NCBI GenBank assembly: GCA_037389465.1
Contig: JAZARR010000051.1
Coordinates: 59,869 to 123,868 of the forward strand
Direction: 5' to 3'
Origin: Baylisascaris procyonis
Lineage: Eukaryota; Nematoda; Chromadorea; Rhabditida; Ascarididae
DNA length: 64,000 bases
A program made the position numbers and the translations under genes. Below are positions 40,237 to 52,100 of this stretch, in pieces; the first letter of the stretch is position 1; each line of letters starts with the position of its first letter. The notes below the pieces were generated by a model. It made no database searches. It saw only the letters and a list, made by a program, of their open reading frames with translations, and had not been told where the DNA came from.

Positions 40237-40925
40237 CTAATGATGCCGCTGAACAAATACAGCAGAACGAGGTGGGCAAGGGCAATAGGCGGCATCATTC
40301 CCAGGTAGGCCGAGTCCACCCGGTGCTCCGGGTTTACCGTCTGTACCTGGAGCTCCTGGATTGCCATCTCTCCCTGGTGCCCCTTGTGGTCCAGGAGCTC
40401 CATCTTCCCCACGCTGGCCATCGGCTCCCACCTGACCTTGAGGTCCAGGTGCTCCATCGACCCCCTTTGGACCTGGAGCTCCTATCCCGCGGGTGCCATT
40501 CTTCCCTGGGGACCCTGGAGAGCCAGGTTGTCCGGCAATTCCAGGAGCTCCAACGTCTCCATCCGGTCCTGGTGCTCCAACAGGCCCAACATCTCCTGGT
40601 GCTCCATCTGCTCCAGGTTGTCCATCGGGTCCTGGGGGACCAGCCTCTCCGTCGGGTCCTGGTAAGCCAGGTGGTCCAGCCGGACATTTGATGCATGATG
40701 TGTCCTGCAGGGCGCAACTGATGGGAGGATAGGTAGAGGTGTTGTCTTCTCCTGGAGGTCCAGGTTGTCCAGGAGCTGAAAAGGTTTATTTTCACATGAT
40801 AAAATCTTATCGATAAATAATGTACTTCAACTTACTTCATCACTGCATAACTTCTTCCTTGCTTTTGTTATTTGATTGCTATAGCTTTGTTATGCAAATT
40901 GTACCACTGAAATAAATGAGTTATG

Positions 40926-40987
<62 letters not shown>

Positions 40988-41934
40988 CATTAGCTATGTG
41001 ATAATTCTCTAAATAAATCAATCATCCATATATTTCCATCACTGTTTTAATCGGATTGCAATTGCAGAAGAGTTCATCTATAGGTTTGCTTACACCACTT
41101 ACTTCCATCCTGTCCAGGTGGTCCTGGTGGTCCAATTGGTCCAGGTGGGCAATTAACCTTGATTGGTTCACATTGACAGTAAGATGGCAGTCCTGCGAAA
41201 GTCTGACGCTTGGAACGGAAAATACTACTGAAAGGATTTTCACGCGGTTTGCTTGGTGGTGTGACCGCAATTTGAATATCCATCATTTCGGCCCATGCAG
41301 AATCCGTCTCGATGCGAAACACCTAAATAAAAGACCAGTCAAGTAGATATTTAAATTTAAAGATTTTCACTTGCACCATTTTATTTTATATTCTCTCTTC
41401 TGGTCGAAGTTGTTAGACAACTAGAGTGAATAATCAAAGAGTATAAATGAATGGAATGCGAAGTAAATTTTTTTCTCACTTATATAATTGAAAATTTTTA
41501 ACTTATTAGGGTCTTACTTACTGAATATTCTCAACGAATAAATATCGATATTTTGTGGCAGCATATTCGATTGTTTTTTATATTAACTAGATTTATTACG
41601 AATTTTTCCTTCAAAATGATACATTTTTGGCGCAAATCTTTGGTGAATTTCTCTGCTGCATCATCGAGGAACCTGATGACCATAGGTCATTATTCAATTG
41701 ATAGTGGTCAGTCAGTAAAGGTAAAAAAATATTTTTTCTGGTCATTTATTATAGATAAATTGGATAATTTAGCAAAAGAAAAAAATTAACCAATCTTACT
41801 TGAACTCCATCGATAACCTCATCGTGAATCTTATTGATTGTATTATAGAGTGTTGGTATAACAATAATACATGAAATAATAGCGAATATACTACAAGCAG
41901 CCGCAACACTAACCACAATCGTTTCTTTAAACAT
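40237..41934 (-). CDS. Cuticular collagen, copy B
   Basis: Three exons join in phase: 41800-41934, 41103-41322 and 40237-40775, giving 297 residues (stop TAG at 40237-40239). Exon lengths match copy A (135, 220 and 539 versus 536 nt). Exon 1 is a diverged Col_cuticle_N head ([20 protein letters not shown]), again ending HDEVIDGVQ. Exon 2 is identical to copy A, including RSKR and [14 protein letters not shown]. Exon 3 has [15 protein letters not shown], a more acidic Gly-X-Y domain (many GPDG, GADG and GEDG triplets where copy A has GPNG and GRAG), and the CPCPPRSAV tail ending QRHH. The full third exon has no early ATG, so it is visible only as an exon frame. ATG 41934 is 2 nt after a TATTTAG acceptor, suggesting trans-splicing. 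Tandem with copy A on the same strand, with heads 4.0 kb apart, so likely a local duplication. Confidence 0.95.
40926..40985. repeat. (TA)n microsatellite in collagen B intron 2
   Basis: A TA tract at the same intron position as in copy A, but shorter (about 60 versus 94 bp). Confidence 0.97.
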
Positions 41935-44529
41935 TTCTAAATATAATTGTTTCAATTTAAATTGCCTTTTTATGCGTTATTGAATGACCTTCATTTTAAG
42001 TGTTGATTATATTATAGGTGATTGAAAGAAACCAGTTTTATAGTGATTGAAATCGACATCAACGTTGTGATTCGATTCTATAAACTTGTATATCCTTTGT
42101 GATATATTTGAGAAATAATCTACGCGCGAAGTGTTGTATTTCATTAAACGACGACGATCGAATATCGTCAAATTGAACGCAGCAATCATCTCATTCATTT
42201 CCTTTATATTACCTGTTCATTAATCTTTCAGGTATAATCACTTTCTTTTCTATGACCTTCTCGATGATCGTTTATCGACGATTTATGCAGCACATCGCAT
42301 CTTTGTGAAGAAATGAATCACTACTTTTGAGAAAGGAATACGTTAGGCAGCACATTGTAAAATGAATTTTAGCCATTCTCTACAACGATAATGACATGAA
42401 AAAATATTGCTCATTAGGATCGTTTATGTTTGTCGGAATGTCTGAAGTTGATGTTGGGATGTATTGTCTGCCAATGTTGTTTGTCTGCTGCGTGTCGTAT
42501 GCGATAATATATGGAATTTAGGAAAATATATTCCGAAATAAGAAGAAAAACCTAGAATTACAAAAGTTTGAGAATGAATACTGATAAGCGTAAAGAAAGA
42601 TTGCTGTTTTAGGAGCAGAGTGGATGGTAGTATTATTACGGCATCACAGTAAGTGGTAATTCAAGAAAGAGACTACCAGGATTAGTTTATCTTTGTGACC
42701 GTCAAATTAGATGTGAAAGAAGTCATTAAGGCAATGGGCGCATCAGTGAAGTTGGAATTTTTTTCTCAAATTTTGAGGTAATTTTTCTAAATTTTTGAAA
42801 TAAATCTGATTTTTAATAATTAAAGATTAGCGATCACTTCTTTAGAACTTAATTACCAGCCAGCTGTAATAACATTCTCAAGATCACTTAAAGCAATTAA
42901 AAAGAATTAACAATTGGCTGTAAGGTTATTGGAAGCACTAACTATATCTATAAATTTATATATTACTTTTTATTAACCATCCATCTTTTTTATTAATCCA
43001 TCATTATTAACCCATCATCGAGATCTTTTCTTCTTAGTTCTATATGAAGCACTGAAAATCCCACGTTTCTTTCTTATTCCCCTTCACCGATATCCCTACA
43101 TATAAAATAATAAATCGTTTCATTCACCCTAATCCGTCAGTAATTGGATTAATCCTTAAATCCTTTCATATTTTTTAAAAGACTCCGCGATCTACTTTAT
43201 TGAACCATATAGATATATTATACTACGTCTATTATACTATCTGCTTTACACATTCATAACCTATCTATCTAAATACCTATAAGTAGCTTTCCAATGAGTA
43301 GCTTGCTTACTAACAACTCTTTCCCATTTTAATATATTCAGCTGATTGCCTCATTTATTTTGATGCGTTATTGTGCTGCAACTTTCGTAGAGGAAATGTT
43401 TTGAAGCGTCATTTTTCAGAAAGCGTCATCAATCACTTTGCATTTAAAAATCCACTTGCCAAGGGGCAAGGTAGATATAGTTATGTGAAAAACTTTTACT
43501 GTTATATTAGTTTATTCATATTTAATGGAAGACGGCTGTCACTAAAATAGAAAAGCAATCGTCATGAAGCATTGCTTATAATATTGTCTATCATCAAGTT
43601 CCGTAAAGGCATTGCGATAAAGTTGTTATCAAGTTTTTTGTTGGTATTCTTATGCTTATCATCCCAGTTGATTGATAACATACAACTTTATTCGATAGGT
43701 TCGATGAAACATGCCTAGGTTGTAAAGTTTTTTTTTAGTGCTTTAATATCGCTTATCTATTGGCCCAGCATTTTATTTGTTCAACTTGTTTGCAACTTGA
43801 TGATTCGAGCACCGCTTACGTACAACTGTGACAATATTTTATTGCTTTTTCTTGCATTAACAAGCCTACCTCCAATTAAATAGAGGTAGGTTTTATTTTT
43901 AATATTATTAAATTTTCCCACAGGTTAGGGCATCTCATCACTTATAATTTTGTATTTCTCAGCCGGGTAAGATTGCAATTCCTTACCTGGTAGGTGGGAA
44001 AGGATTCGCTGGAGTTGTAATAATTCATTTGTTTTTAAAATTTAATGCAAAAAGGCTATTAAAAGTTTCTATTTGACATGTTCTTAGGGTATTTAAATTT
44101 CTTTGGGGCATTTCTGCATTGCCCTACATCATTCATTTCCTCCTCCTCCACCCCACCTTCCTTTAGTTAATCAAACTTCAAGTTGTAAAATTTGACATCG
44201 TCATCTTTGTTATTGGCAGCTGCATTGAGTACCACAATTGTGCTGATCTTTGCTTGATTTTTCTGCTGATCTTCCTTATTGTACGCCATATGTTAATGTC
44301 TTTTTTAATAAAGGTAATATTGCTTTTTGTTTACCGCATTTGCAGGTAAATATACGATGCGATGACAGGTTTAATATATTTTTATGATTATGGAATCTAT
44401 GGCTTATGACTTATAAATAAGATGTTTAATTCGTATTTTTATAATAAAGAGCAATGTGAAATTTAAAAATTTTATAGGCATCGAGGAGGTGTCAATAAGG
44501 AAGTGTAGAGACGAGAAGAAGGATTGAAT
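41935..44529. other. Divergent intergenic region between collagen B and the Argonaute gene
   Basis: This 2.6 kb region would hold both upstream regions. Several GATA-type sites (TGATAA/TTATCA) cluster near 43570-43690. A short hairpin lies at 43862-43893, with an 11-bp stem CCTACCTC/GAGGTAGG and a 10-nt loop. I see no supported gene. Confidence 0.55.
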
Positions 44530-47500
44530 ATGGCATCTAAAGGTTCACTCCTTTCTGCTTATGGTCTTTTCGTTTCCCGAATCACATTCTAGTTAAAACT
44601 GATTTGAAACGGCTAGAATAGAGGGTAAAAAAACTATGGATTAGGTAGAGCCGCTGAGAATAGTTATGACTGGTGCTAAAGAGCAATCTGAAACTTTAAG
44701 TCGGACGTTAGTGACAGCTGCTCTTGAAAGTATTATAGCACTTGCTGTTAAAGGTGTTTAGTGAGTCGAATTTAGGAAGGTGCTGTTAGAATTGGAGTCA
44801 GAAATTGCGGCTATAGAGAGGGTTTTACTGAGATAAGAGTTGTATTTATTCTCAAAAGCTTAGTAAGCAAAAAACAAACCTATATCAAAAAATTTTCTTT
44901 TCCGATTCTGTAACTTAACAAGAGGGCCAGGCTTATTCAAGCGGAAATTGTGTGCCAACATTGTGGCTCGAAGGTACTTTGATCTACTGTTCGAGGCTAA
45001 TTGCCTGTCAGTAAAGTCATTTGCTCTTTGCAGGACGAGGTCGTGGACGTGGTGGTGCAGGAAGGACTATTCGCTCCGATGAACCTTCTTCAGGCACACT
45101 TTCGCAGGCAATTGGAGGAAGTAAGACATCCATCTTGATCCGTTTATCTACATAAATATGCCATTACGTTGAAAAAAATTTCCCAGTGGAATTTGATTAA
45201 CTATATTATTATAACAATGCATGACTTTATATTTAAAAGGCTTACATAAATATGGAATTGATTGGAGATAAAAATTTGCCGATTTTAAATGTAGATTTGA
45301 ATTTTTAAATCCCATGCTATTGTATAGTTTCTTCCGGTAAGCCATATTCTTCGATCACTGAACGCTAATAATTGAACATTCAAATTTTTTGAATTCTTGT
45401 AAGAAGAATCTAAACACAAGACAGAGCAAGCTGTCTAAAATTACTTTGAGGTAAGGCTCGGTGCATAGAAAAGGAGAGCGTGTTTGCTTAAGGACAGTTA
45501 GTTTGCATCTAGCTTTTCATGTGGGATGCTGTCCTTGCGGGGATCGATTCGGATCGAAGCGATGAGCAGTCAGGCCACGAAGTGGCACGGGCGTGAGAGA
45601 GGAGTACCTGGTCGTTGGCATGGAGGTGGCACCATTCCTGCCAAAATTCTGTCAGGATAACGTCCCCTGCCGTCCTATTAAACCTTCAGCATCCGATCAA
45701 GCCTCAGAAGGAAAAAAATTTGCAGATCCTTCGGGACAAATCAAGGATAGACGGCCAAAATAAGGACCCTCACCTCCTATAGAAAGACAGAGAATTTAAA
45801 TGAAAAGGGTTATGAGGTAGATCCAGCAATTGGAACACTGTAAGTTTAGTTGGGTAGAGCAAGTGTTCTTGCGTTTCTAAAAGTCTTATGTGTAAATAAT
45901 TTCAAAATGCATAAACGATGCAATAAGTTGAAATATCAACTTTATTATGAATTGGCCCATTTGAATGTGATTGTATCCCACAGTATAGGGCCTTTACAAG
46001 AGCAGATGGGTTATTCGTCTCATTTTTCAGGAAATATGGGCTCGATTGTGGAAGAGACACGTCAGGAGGGCATATCACGAGAAGGATCAACAGCTGGTAG
46101 CTCACAAGCCTCAGCTAGCGCTCATAGTGAACGTGAAGTTACCGAATCGATGGCCGCGGTATTTTTCTTTATCACTAAAATCTATTAGTAAATACTATTT
46201 TTAAGTCTTATAATTGTTAATAATAAAATCGACGAAATTTTATGGTGTTCTTTGTGAGTTATTGGAAGTTTAGAGTGGTTTAAATGTAATAGAGGATAGG
46301 AATATTATTGATCATTGAAAAATTTGAGCATAAAAGAAAAAATGCGAAGCTGTTTTAGCTTCCTAGGGGACCAATGTTGTTGATTAAAAATCTCAAGAAA
46401 ATTGTTGAAAAAAATTTTCAAATCCAAGTTATGCAAAAGCATATGGGAAAATACGCCAGCAAAACGCTCTATGATATGCGTTTTTATGCTTCGATCAGCT
46501 AACCAGCTTGTTTCGTAAATCGTCAACTATGCAATAAATAAATGAAATATTCTGCGGATCAAAAAATGTGGACGATTAGCGAGAAAATATTTCCGCATAC
46601 TGTTAGAAGTGGTAGAAAAGTTTCAAATGAATTGTCATAGGAGCCGAATTGATTGAGGGGAAAGCCAATGGATAACGGATGAGTAACGAAAATCCAGGAT
46701 TAAGTGCTCAAGGTCGAAGTAAGGAAGTTGAGATAGTTGTCAAAATATCCGCGATGAAAAGGATATATGATTGGGATGAATTATTTGATGAGTCCTATGT
46801 ATTGGTGAAATCGAGGCCCATCCGCAATGAGAGATTTAGAGACCATCAGAAGTAACTGGATTGGTGAAGCACTAAGTGGCGGTGATTGCAAAGAAGAAGA
46901 TTTGTTTAATCCAGTCGATGTGGGTTGGAAATTTGACTAGCGTATAAGGAATGCAAAATTTTTTTTTCATTAATTAGCTAGAGGTTAAAACCTTTAATTA
47001 ACTTTTGAATCCTTTTGAAAGGTGACTGATTAAAGTAAAAAAAAAAGTGGTATATGAAGTGAACTGATAATTTACATTGCACATATCAAACTTCCTAATA
47101 TTATCATCGATGATTAATGAACAGGAAATATTAGCCACACAGACACACAGAAACACACGCATGCACACATACATAAACATAAATATAATACTACAACGTA
47201 AATATGTTTTATTGGATGGAATTTTTGATAAAATATATTAAAAAATGGAGTAAAAAGTTGAATTTTACATAAAAGTTGAATTGTATGCAAAACCGGAACT
47301 TTAAACTTGAGAGTCTTTACTATCATCGATTTTGAAGTTGTTTTTATTTATTGATAGGAAATGTTTTGTAATGAAGCAGTTGTTTGACTTCGAATGTAAA
47401 TTGGTAATGAAATCAACGATATTTTGGGGTGATGCTTTGTGCTATTGATTTTATGCTTTTCGCTACCATCTAATATTCAAAAGATTGCATTAATTTTTCT

Positions 47501-49132
47501 ATGTAGTAATGAGGAGGTATTTTTTGAGATGAACCATCTATAATCTGTATAAAAATATTAAACTTGAAGCTCCAACCACTCGCCGCTCATCGGGTACGGG
47601 GTGCGGGGATTGATGGGTACGGGGATGTGTTATCTGATACTAATGGGTTCTGGGCTGTTATGCGACACTGATGGGTACGGGGATGTTATCCGTACTGATG
47701 GGTGCTGGGCTGATATCCGATACTGGTGGATATTGGGCTGTGTTATCCTTTTCTTATGTGGATATTTGCAATCTTGAGGTTGATCCGTTTGATGTTTTCT
47801 ACGATCTCTCGCCGTTAAGAAAACCATAAAAATAAATCTGAAGAGATTGGCAAATCATTGCTATATGCCCATATTCACTCTTATTAAGCGTTTATGGGTT
47901 ATCAACAGTAATATATGAAGATCACCGAAGAGGGATTTATTGGTACTCGATCACCGTTCATGTTAATTTATGTAACGATTCAGAAATGTCGTCTGTCGTA
48001 GATACTATTGTTCAACTTCTCAATATTTTCACAACAATCTTCTTCAGTTTATTGTAGTGGATTTCCCTGTATTCCTCGTATCAGATAATCGATGCAAGAT
48101 TTGCCGAATTAGAGATAATCTTTGCAAGGAGAAGCAGCTATCTGCAATGATGTGCCCACCAAAGGGTCTTCCATTTTCCACGTTTTTTATGTTCATTATT
48201 GCGGGGATATTTTTGAGCCTCAGACATGAACAGCAAATAACGGATTAAATCCGACTTACTTTTGCAACGCTTTATCTGTTGTTGCAATTTTTTTCGCAGT
48301 GCTATTGTTGCTGACAATTCTGTTACATTGATCGTTTTCAGCTTTCACTAACTCAAGTATTACGACGACGACCTGGTTTCGGTACATTAGGACCGAGGAT
48401 TCCACTAAAAACGAACTTCACTGAAATGCGAATTGCAAATAATCTCTGCTTACATCAATATTCGGTCCGTATAGAGCGTAGAAATCAGCTCGTTATTGAC
48501 AGGTAAATTTATCAAATGATCTTATCATAGTATGCTCATATAAAATCATCAAAAAATGGATAAGAAATCGCTAAGATTAAGCAAATTCAGAGACCACTAA
48601 ATGAAAATATATTCTTATATTAGTGAAAGGTGGAACTTAGAAATGAAACGAGTGAAGTCGATAGTTGAAATTTATCTTCTCGTGAGAATAAATCGAAAAA
48701 TTACTGAAAGGAACACTTGCTTACAAATTTTAAAATGAATTTTAATGTGATTACTTACTGTTTATTTTTTTAACAGTTCAAGTTTTAATAAATAAATAAA
48801 GTAATTTTTTGATTTATTATGAAGTTCAATTTGAACATATTTAAGGGACAGATGTCGGGAAGCATTCTGGCGAATGGTCAACCAAAATCGAGCAATATTT
48901 GGTGACAATCATTTCGGATTGGTCTATGATGATGCGGCATTATTGGTAACACGTAATCCACTATCGCTTAATGGTCAACAAAGTGTCGAGATTTTACTGT
49001 GGCAGCCGGAACGCCCAAATTTCAAAGTGAGTCAAGGCGAAAAAACTTTATATATCTTTTGAAGAAAAATTTGCGGTTTCTAACATATTTTATTTAATTA
49101 ATTAATTAATTAATTTGTTTATTTATTTATGT

Positions 49133-49171
<39 letters not shown>

Positions 49172-52100
49172 TTCATTTATTTCAACATCCCGATTAAACA
49201 ACTTGAACATTTTTTTGAGGAGGAAAAAAAGAATCGATTTATTAAGGCAAATAGGACAAACCGATATCTTTTTAAGGTGAGCGAAACAAAGTGAAAATGT
49301 GAAGATAAAGAAAAATGAAAAAAAATCAAAAAGTTTTGACACTAAGGGGAGCTGAAAATTCTAAACGAAAGGATGGGAGAAGGAAGGGGGTGGAAGAGAA
49401 CTGAAATCGGCTTTACGAAATGCTAATATCCTTAAAGATTAATGTCCTAATTGAATGTCCTTCAAGTAACGTGGAGTTTTACTTCAAGTTGATTTTAATT
49501 TAATTAATTGAAGAGTCTTTCAATATGAGATTCGAAGGAAATTACGTCTGAGGGTGTCATTTGTACCGCATTGGGGCATTTAAAAAAGCAATTCACATCT
49601 TATTTCCTCTGCCTATATCATTTTTTTTTTTTTTTTTTTTTACAATGTTAGATAATCGTTTCATCAATAGATGTGTTATAGCCGTCGTTTCCCGATTATA
49701 AGATAATAATACGGGAAGTGGGAGATTTGCGATTATCGTTTGGCGAGACCGATGAATGTAGTCGTATTTCGATGCAGTTTCTAGATGCGTTAGTCACTCA
49801 ACGTGTACGATGCCCAAGCGAGTTCGTTTTCTTCTTCCAATATCCTAGATGACGATGGTGATCCCTCTAAATATTTCAATCTGTTTGAGACTTACCTGAC
49901 TAATATTTGGTGGGGATGTCGTCGAACGACCAAGTATCCTTTATTTATTCCTTCTGTCCCGTCCTTTTCCTGAAACAGTTCTTGTTGTGCAATTTTGACC
50001 TCAGTTTGGATCGAGTTATAATTTGCTACTAAGGAATTATTGAGGTATGCTCATGATGGGTTTAACAGTTTTTTTCTCATTTTTAAATATGTTTTTGGAG
50101 CTTTTCATTCCGCAAGTCATCGGTTTCTTACGTGATTTGTATCAAATGTTTTTTTTTTTTGGTGGATGAGTTCAGTGAATATAATGCTGTTCCTATTCCA
50201 CCGTAGTATCATTTCATTATCTCTTCGATTTTAAAGTGATACTGTAACGTTTCTAAGTCCAATGTTACTGTACTGTACCATTTGCCTTAATAAGAAATAT
50301 GAATGAATAATTATAGAGTAATTTCGAATGATTTCTATCCGTTCAAAGAATCTATTTATTTGATACCAAGACCAAACGCTTCGTGGACGAATTGGAGTAT
50401 TGAGTTGGGATCGGGAATGGAAACTTGGACGGGACTCTATAGCGCGGTCAAAGTTTGCCAACGAGGACTCATGTTAAATTCAGATGGTATATTATATTAA
50501 TTTATTATTTTTATAATGTCGCATTGAATGCATTTTATATTTTTTTAAATAACGTGACGCATGTTTTCAACGTTATATTGCACCGAATATCTAAGTCTGG
50601 TTTTTGGCATTTCTGTCGAGGTATTATTGAAAACCGAGGACAGATACTCTAAGATAAATAATACATTTTGCACATTTTAGTATGCTCAATAGTAATGCTT
50701 TGAAAATTTCGCCTCCTCAATGCCTTCAGTTGTTTTTATAAAAGTTTGGAATGAAATTTGAATTTTTTTTTGATTTGTTTAAAATTTAAAATTTTTAATG
50801 AATTTTCCATCCATTTGTATACCCAATCATTGCTCACTTCTTGCTCTTATTATATTCTCATTTTCGAGTTGCAATGCAAGTGTTTTTTTTTAGTTTCGAC
50901 GAAGGTATTTTATGAGGTGGATATGCCTCTAATTGATTTTTATTTATCAATTGTCAATGAATTTCGTGGTGGTACAGGCGGTCGAATGAATCGAAGAAAT
51001 CTTGCGATGAACGCTTCTCAGAGGGAGCGACTTCATGATGCACTCCAAGGTGAACAACTCTAAACTTATAAGTGTTATAGTTATAGGGAATGTTCATATT
51101 GTTTTAGTTTTGTTTCCTTTGTAAAAAGTTTAGAAGTTATTTTTCATACTTGAGTGTCTTCAACTTTTATTTGAATTTATTTTCAAAATTCTTTGGAATG
51201 CAAAGGTCTCTATATTTTGAGAGTCAGTTGAATCCGTTATTTATGCTAAATTGTAGTTTAATTGTTTTTGAATATTAATTTAGCTATAATACATTGCTAT
51301 ATATATTTAATATACCTTTCAAAGACACTTTTTAATGAACTAAAAGATCTCGAATGACTTATTCTATTGGTTCACTAATGATGAGGAAATAAAAAGAGAA
51401 TAAAGGAGAGAGTTTAAATTTAAGGGAAAATATTATTTGAAAAATTACTCACAAATTGGACGGGTCGAAATAAGAGAATTCTTATCAGTTCGGATTGGTG
51501 TATTATCATCCTTTATGAAAAGCCTCTTAGCTGCAACGATTCTTAATCCATTTGGCGAGTGGCTGGATCATTTGTTGAATTTCTATTAGTATATTCTAGA
51601 AATGACCCAAAATAAATTTAGTAACATTTTTCAGGTCTTATACTGAAATTTACCTACACCGATACACATATGAAATTTGCGAGCGTAGGCCAACCGGCAA
51701 CTATCCAAAGGTATGCTATTGTATCTCTCTCCTTATTTAAGTTTTTTTTTTGGTAGATTATACTGTAGTTGGGAATACGGTTTCCGTTTCCTTTTCGGTT
51801 AAACTTTCATGCGTATTCATGTCCGTCTATTGCAATATTGATTCTTTTTAGCTGCTAATGCTTTATGCAGTAAAAAAAGTCTTAGTTTTTCTTAATGATA
51901 GTTATATTCGAGTCTCTTGGAAATATTTGCTTGCGGTCAACGAATATATTTAATTATTTCTAAATTTCTTATAGGTTTAAGATGCAACGAACAAATGAAG
52001 AACCTCGCGAGATGACCGTCGAAGATTACTTCTATAACTACAAAGGTAAGCATTGCATATGAATGTGTTTTCGATTTATGCAAGAATTTGGCTAGTGTTG

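Noticed and set aside
43862..43893. GAGGTAG in a hairpin, resembling the let-7 seed
   Set aside because: The stem is only 11 bp with a 10-nt loop, and the sequence after the seed does not match let-7; too short for a miRNA precursor.
48057..48248. 63-codon plus-strand frame in an Argonaute intron
   Set aside because: The flanking exons join in phase without it, and its sequence fits no Argonaute segment.
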